This document shows, one piece after another, positions 60,604 to 64,000 of a stretch of DNA of 64,000 nucleotides. The translations under genes and the position numbers were made by a program. The stretch lies in the NCBI GenBank assembly GCA_020342155.1, contig CP070842.1, positions 1,492,405 through 1,556,404 on the forward strand. The letters run 5' to 3'. Each line of letters opens with the position of its first letter. Positions within the stretch are counted from its first letter, which is position 1. This stretch comes from Dehalococcoidales bacterium (GTDB lineage: Bacteria; Chloroflexota; Dehalococcoidia; Dehalococcoidales; Fen-1064). Under the pieces are notes generated by a model. The model did no database searches and was not told the origin of the DNA. It saw nothing but the letters and a program-made list of their open reading frames with translations.

Positions 60604-61527
60604 ATGATGGCAGTTGCTCCCGATGTTACCCGGTTGATAGACGAAATCCGGGATGACCGAACACATGGTGCTGGTGAGCTGGCCCGGCAGGCAGTGAGTG
60701 TTTTCAAAGCCGCTGCTGAGTACAGTCAGGCTGATGATACGCCCCAATTTCTTAATGAGCTGAGTGAGGTCGGGCAGGCGTTGATATTAACCCGACCGTC
60801 GATGGCTCCGATACGTAATACCGTCAGTCGTCTGCTCTCGGTGATTTCGGAAAGAACGACAGCGAGGGATGTCGGGTCACTCCGTCAGTTCACCATTTCA
60901 CGGGTTGATGAGATAATCAGTGAGTCGTTACGGGCGATAGCGCAGATTATACTGCATGCTCGGGAAGTGATGACTGACGGTGACAGGATAATGACTCATA
61001 GCTATAGCTCTACTGTGGTTGCCCTACTGAAAGAAGTTTCTTCCAGGTGCAGCAGTATTGAGATGATTGTTACCAGGTCGGGAACCGGCCGCACCGGAGA
61101 GAAAATGGTCTGGGAGTTGAGTGATTGCGGATTGCCAATTACATTCGTTGATGACACTGCTTTGGGGCTTTATGTACCGATGGTGAGTAAAATCTTGCTG
61201 GGGGCTGATATGGTATGTACCGACGGGGTGGTGAATGGGGTGGGGAGCTATCAGCTGGTGGTGATGGCTGCATGGCACAAAGTGCCTGTCTATATAGTGG
61301 CCGATACCACAAAGTTTGAAACAAATCTGGGCCGTGAGGGAGTAGACATTGAGGATAGGGATGGGGCGGAACTGGTTGACCCGATAAGCCTGCCGCAGAC
61401 GGTCAGTATCAGGAATCCCCATTTTGACATAACCCCGCTGGAATTAATAAATGGGGTAGTGACTGAGCGGGGAATAATGGCGCCCGCTGATGTTATTGCC
61501 TGTCTTAACGTCCAGTCGGCAATTTGA
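60604..61527 (+). CDS. eIF2B-alpha/ribose-bisphosphate isomerase-like protein
   Basis: About 307 residues of the IF-2B family. The C-terminal Rossmann-like half has SYSSTVVALLKE, IVTRSGTGRTGEKM, VDDTALGLYVPMVSKILLGADMVCTDGVVNGVGSY in two parts, and YIVADTTKFE. Family members include eIF2B subunits, MtnA and archaeal ribose-1,5-bisphosphate isomerase. The bacterial role is probably a sugar-phosphate isomerase; the substrate is not assigned. The start may be ATG 60604 or 60607; GGCAGGG precedes both. Confidence 0.85.
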   Translation: MMAVAPDVTRLIDEIRDDRTHGAGELARQAVSVFKAAAEYSQADDTPQFLNELSEVGQALILTRPSMAPIRNTVSRLLSVISERTTARDVGSLRQFTISRVDEIISESLRAIAQIILHAREVMTDGDRIMTHSYSSTVVALLKEVSSRCSSIEMIVTRSGTGRTGEKMVWELSDCGLPITFVDDTALGLYVPMVSKILLGADMVCTDGVVNGVGSYQLVVMAAWHKVPVYIVADTTKFETNLGREGVDIEDRDGAELVDPISLPQTVSIRNPHFDITPLELINGVVTERGIMAPADVIACLNVQSAI

Positions 61528-61604
61528 CGTTGTTACCCCATCGCGCTAGAATCATAACACAGGTTATGCCATATCGGGTGGATTGCCTGAGCGGTGGGTG
61601 AAGG

Positions 61605-62837
61605 ATGAAGGACGAACAGAAGACCAAGAAACAGCTCGTAGCGGAGCTGGTAGAATTACGCCAGCGTGTTGCTGAGCTGGAAAAGGTCGAGAATCGGCAT
61701 GTGCAGGAAGGTGAGTTACTGCGCATCTTCAGTACTACGCCAATCGGCCTGTTTATCGTCCAGGATGGTAAATTCCAGTTCGTCAACGACATCTTTCGAA
61801 ATATTACAGGTGGCCAGCCGGACGAGTTAATCGGGACCGATTCGAGGAATCTGGTCTTACCTGAAGACCGCGAAATGGTCCGGGACAATGCGGTAAAGAT
61901 GCTCAAGGGAGAGCGTAATGAACCATATAAATATCGCATAGTCGTGTCCAGCGGGCAGGTACGCTGGATGCTGGAGGGAATTGCTTCTGTTAACTACCGC
62001 GGAAAGCGGGCTGCTCTTGGCCACGCTATGGATATCACCGAGCTTGAGCAGGCTAAAGAGAAGCTTGAGGAGGCCTACGAACAGGAGAGGCAGTTGCGTG
62101 AGCAACTACAGTCCGAGGTACAATTGCGGATTGAGTTTACCCGGGCACTTGTACATGAACTTAAAACGCCGCTGACACCGGTACTATCTTCCAGCGAGTT
62201 ACTCTATAGCGAGCTCCGCGAAGAGCCCTGGATGAGTATTGCTGAGAACATTCATCGCGGTGCCTCCAACCTGAGTAACCGGATAGATGAGCTCCTTGAT
62301 TTAGCCAAGGTTGAGATTGGTACATTAAAACTCAACTGTGAGGCACTGGATGTCCTGCCGCTGCTGCAGAGGGTAGGTAGCGATATGGCTGTAGTGGCAA
62401 AAGCTGCCGGGCAATCGTTAGTACTGGAGCTGCCGGCTTCTCTTCCTCGAGTATGGGCTGATGAGGAACGCTTGCGACAGGTGGTGCTTAATCTATTGAT
62501 TAACGCCTCTAAATTCACCCAGGAGGGCGGGCAGATTAAACTCAGGGCTAAAGGTCAGGACGGTTCTCTTGTGGTGGAAGTCAAAGATAACGGTCCCGGT
62601 ATTCCCGAAGAGGACCAGGGGAGGCTCTTTTTACCCTACCACCGACAGCTAAGCGATCGTGAGCACCTCAGTGGCTTAGGACTGGGACTAGCACTGTGTA
62701 AAAACATAGTTGAGCTTCATGGTGGTGATATCTGGGTGGATAGTGAAGCGGGCAAAGGTTCAACCTTCGGCTTCTCAATACCTCTGGCTACCGTCAGACG
62801 AAAGCGAGGTGGTGCCAGACAGGAGGCGGTCACATGA
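61605..62837 (+). CDS. PAS-domain sensor histidine kinase
   Basis: A 410-residue soluble kinase: N-terminal coiled coil (KKQLVAELVELRQRVAELEK), one PAS domain (about 35-145), second coiled coil, H-box VHELKTPLTP (His184), and HATPase with NASKF, DNGPGIPEED, GLGLGLALCK. No membrane segments, so a cytoplasmic signal is sensed. It overlaps the response regulator by 4 nt (ATGA). Confidence 0.92.
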   Translation: MKDEQKTKKQLVAELVELRQRVAELEKVENRHVQEGELLRIFSTTPIGLFIVQDGKFQFVNDIFRNITGGQPDELIGTDSRNLVLPEDREMVRDNAVKMLKGERNEPYKYRIVVSSGQVRWMLEGIASVNYRGKRAALGHAMDITELEQAKEKLEEAYEQERQLREQLQSEVQLRIEFTRALVHELKTPLTPVLSSSELLYSELREEPWMSIAENIHRGASNLSNRIDELLDLAKVEIGTLKLNCEALDVLPLLQRVGSDMAVVAKAAGQSLVLELPASLPRVWADEERLRQVVLNLLINASKFTQEGGQIKLRAKGQDGSLVVEVKDNGPGIPEEDQGRLFLPYHRQLSDREHLSGLGLGLALCKNIVELHGGDIWVDSEAGKGSTFGFSIPLATVRRKRGGARQEAVT

Positions 62838-63514
62838 AGGTTCTCCTTATCGAAGACGACCGGGAAATCATCGACGCTATCTCACTTGCCTTCAAAATAC
62901 GCTGGCCGGAGGCAAAGTTGGTCTCTACCCGGCTTGGCCAGAAGGGGGTAGAGATGGTTGAGAGTGAGTCGCCGGACATCGTTATTCTTGATCTGGGGCT
63001 ACCTGATATCAGTGGATTCGAGGTATTGCAGCAAATCCGCCTTTTTTCGCAGGTGCCTACCATTATTCTGACGGTCAGGGCTGATGAAGCCGACATCGTT
63101 AAGGGGTTGGAGTGGGGTGCGGATGACTATATAACCAAGCCCTTCCGGCAACTCGAATTCCTGGCACGAGTCAGAGCCCTGATTCGCCGGCAGGAGACGG
63201 CGGAATCGGAGACGCTGGTCTATGGGCCGCTGAGGCTTGATGCCACCACGGCTCAACTAAACTACAATGGAAAAGATATCTCGCTCACTGCCACTGAAAA
63301 CCACATAATGGGACACCTGATGCGTAATGGTGGTCGTGCAGTAACACATTCAAGCCTGGCTGAGGCAGTCTGGGGAGATGACTACCCCGGAGCGGCTGAC
63401 AGTCTGAAGGTCCACATTCGCCGCCTGCGTGAGAAAGTTGAGGAGGACCCCAGTCACCCGCGCCTCATCCTTACCAGAACCGGTGTCGGCTATCTACTGG
63501 CAAAACCGGATTAG
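62834..63514 (+). CDS. OmpR-family response regulator
   Basis: A 226-residue protein: receiver (LIEDDREI, phospho-Asp in ILDLGLPD, Lys in DDYITKPF) and C-terminal winged helix (LTATENHIMGHLMRNGGRAVTHSSLAEAVWG in two parts, SLKVHIRRLREKVEEDP). It pairs with the upstream PAS kinase. It is expected to bind tandem direct repeats; such repeats lie 87 nt downstream. Confidence 0.93.
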   Translation: MKVLLIEDDREIIDAISLAFKIRWPEAKLVSTRLGQKGVEMVESESPDIVILDLGLPDISGFEVLQQIRLFSQVPTIILTVRADEADIVKGLEWGADDYITKPFRQLEFLARVRALIRRQETAESETLVYGPLRLDATTAQLNYNGKDISLTATENHIMGHLMRNGGRAVTHSSLAEAVWGDDYPGAADSLKVHIRRLREKVEEDPSHPRLILTRTGVGYLLAKPD

Positions 63515-63600
63515 ACCGGGGTCGAGGTTTACCGATGCCTCATCCCGGGATACCTCGGTTCTCCACCGGAATTCTTATCCTCCATTGACCACATCCAAAT

Positions 63601-63686
63601 TGTAACCTATTTGTAACCCCCTCGTGACCTTTCATTTACCTGCTGCGATATTTCTTTATCCCCTCTTAACCTCTCTGGGCTACAAT
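63601..63686 (+). promoter_or_regulatory. 11-bp direct repeats and promoter upstream of a small gene
   Basis: Four 11-nt units TGTAACCTATT, TGTAACCCCCT, CGTGACCTTTC, ATTTACCTGCT run head-to-tail at 63601-63644, with weaker units near 63656 and 63666. TACAAT at 63681-63686 is a good -10 box with no -35 consensus, as expected of an activator-dependent, OmpR/PhoB-type promoter. Confidence 0.55.
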
Positions 63687-63722
63687 CATAATAGCGGTAG
63701 AGGTATGAAAGGAGGCGGAGAA

Positions 63723-63848
63723 ATGAAGCGATTTGTTGAATCCATCCAGGTATTCGGCCAGGTCTTGGGTGTGGTCCTGGGCAGTAACTTCACTAGACCA
63801 CGTGATAGGGCCCTGGAACAGTATCGGTACCTTTGTTTCGAGTTATAA
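63723..63848 (+). CDS. 41-residue small protein
   Basis: A short ORF MKRFVESIQVFGQVLGVVLG followed by SNFTRPRDRALEQYRYLCFEL. A very strong ribosome site (AAAGGAGG) and a putative regulated promoter support expression. The N-terminal 22 residues could form an amphipathic or membrane helix. The function is unknown; it may be a target of the adjacent two-component system. A hairpin ATCCGG/CCGGAT follows its stop. Confidence 0.6.
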   Translation: MKRFVESIQVFGQVLGVVLGSNFTRPRDRALEQYRYLCFEL

Positions 63849-63915
63849 TCCGGTGGTGTTTAACCTCCGGATCCAATTCCTAAAATAGAAGTGAAACAAG
63901 ATTAAGAGGTGCTGA

Positions 63916-64000
63916 AGAACTTGGTCAAATTAATAACCTCAGAAGACCGGGCACCAGATTTGCAGTTGGGTAGTAGTCTTCCAACCACAGAGAAAGTGCC
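63916..64000 (+). other. possible start of a further gene cut by the window end
   Basis: From a TTG at about 63921 an open frame reads VKLITSEDRAPDLQLGSSLP and continues to the window edge. AGAGGTG lies about 10 nt upstream. It is too short to identify and the coordinates are approximate. Confidence 0.3.

Noticed and set aside
60218-60607. Plus-strand serine-rich ORF opposite the PEBP gene
   Set aside because: The poly-Ser run is just the complement of the poly-Glu coding tract; it has no ribosome site.
1-64000. CRISPR arrays, transposases, prophage modules, rRNA genes
   Set aside because: No regularly spaced direct repeats with spacers, no transposase or phage structural genes, and no rRNA sequence were seen; the only mobile trace is the integrase remnant near 15.4 kb.

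Overview
The window looks like a chromosomal segment of an anaerobic bacterium of the Chloroflexota, most likely class Dehalococcoidia. This is inferred from the gene set and order: one long branched-chain amino acid cluster ilvD-ilvB-ilvN-ilvC-leuA-leuC-leuD-leuB-cimA, isoleucine made by the citramalate route, a glycyl radical enzyme, methylene-THF reductase with a MetV partner, FmdE-family protein, a methanogen-type thymidylate synthase homolog, and many ferredoxin-like proteins. No rRNA marker is present, so the placement is not proven.

Layout. 0.1-8.5 kb: a radical SAM protein of the DNA modification/repair type, two membrane proteins, a glycyl radical enzyme with its activase, a tiny Ada-like zinc protein, a winged-helix ORF split by an amber codon, and a cyclic-nucleotide-binding protein. 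8.5-15.1 kb (minus strand): a tightly packed operon of an NADH-diaphorase trio (HoxU/NuoG-like, NuoE, NuoF), MetV, a RegB-like quinone-type sensor kinase, MetF and two receiver-only response regulators. Its promoter matches the sigma-70 consensus exactly, and the transcribed leader holds a decayed HdrC-like gene. 15.2-17.2 kb is a decay zone: integrase remnant, tRNA-Lys and a dead thiolase gene. 17.3-24.7 kb: acetyltransferase, nitroreductase, thymidylate-synthase-like gene with two unknown partners, a lipoprotein, the archease-RtcB RNA repair pair, and a zinc-ribbon/OB-fold protein.

24.8-39.9 kb (minus strand) is the branched-chain amino acid cluster. It begins with an attenuator: a 17-codon leader peptide carrying six Val/Leu/Ile codons, followed by an intrinsic terminator. 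Passenger genes sit inside it, including a universal stress protein and, between leuC and leuD, an MGMT-like gene with an in-frame UGA, a Cys-rich membrane protein, FmdE and an acetyltransferase. 40-53 kb (mostly plus strand): a tRNA-like gene with an odd anticodon loop, rpiB, tsaC, a CoA-transferase pair, guaA, purD, purE, purB, rsmD, coaD and a ferredoxin, with small extra genes between them and a dispersed palindromic repeat in several gaps.

53-64 kb: proC, a 4Fe-4S protein, a methyltransferase, an acetyltransferase and leuS. leuS has its own attenuator with a Leu-rich 15-codon leader peptide and shares a sequence block with the ilvD leader. In both attenuators the -10 box lies 6-7 nt before the peptide ATG, so the leader peptides are probably translated from leaderless RNA. 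A PEBP lipoprotein with a 33-glutamate tract has the same leaderless promoter geometry. The window ends with an eIF2B-like protein, a PAS kinase/OmpR-type regulator pair, 11-bp direct repeats that may be that regulator's binding site, and a 41-residue small protein.

The points most worth a second look are the paired ilvD/leuS attenuators, the UGA-interrupted MGMT-like gene (selenoprotein candidate), and the MetVF-diaphorase operon with an embedded quinone-type sensor kinase.
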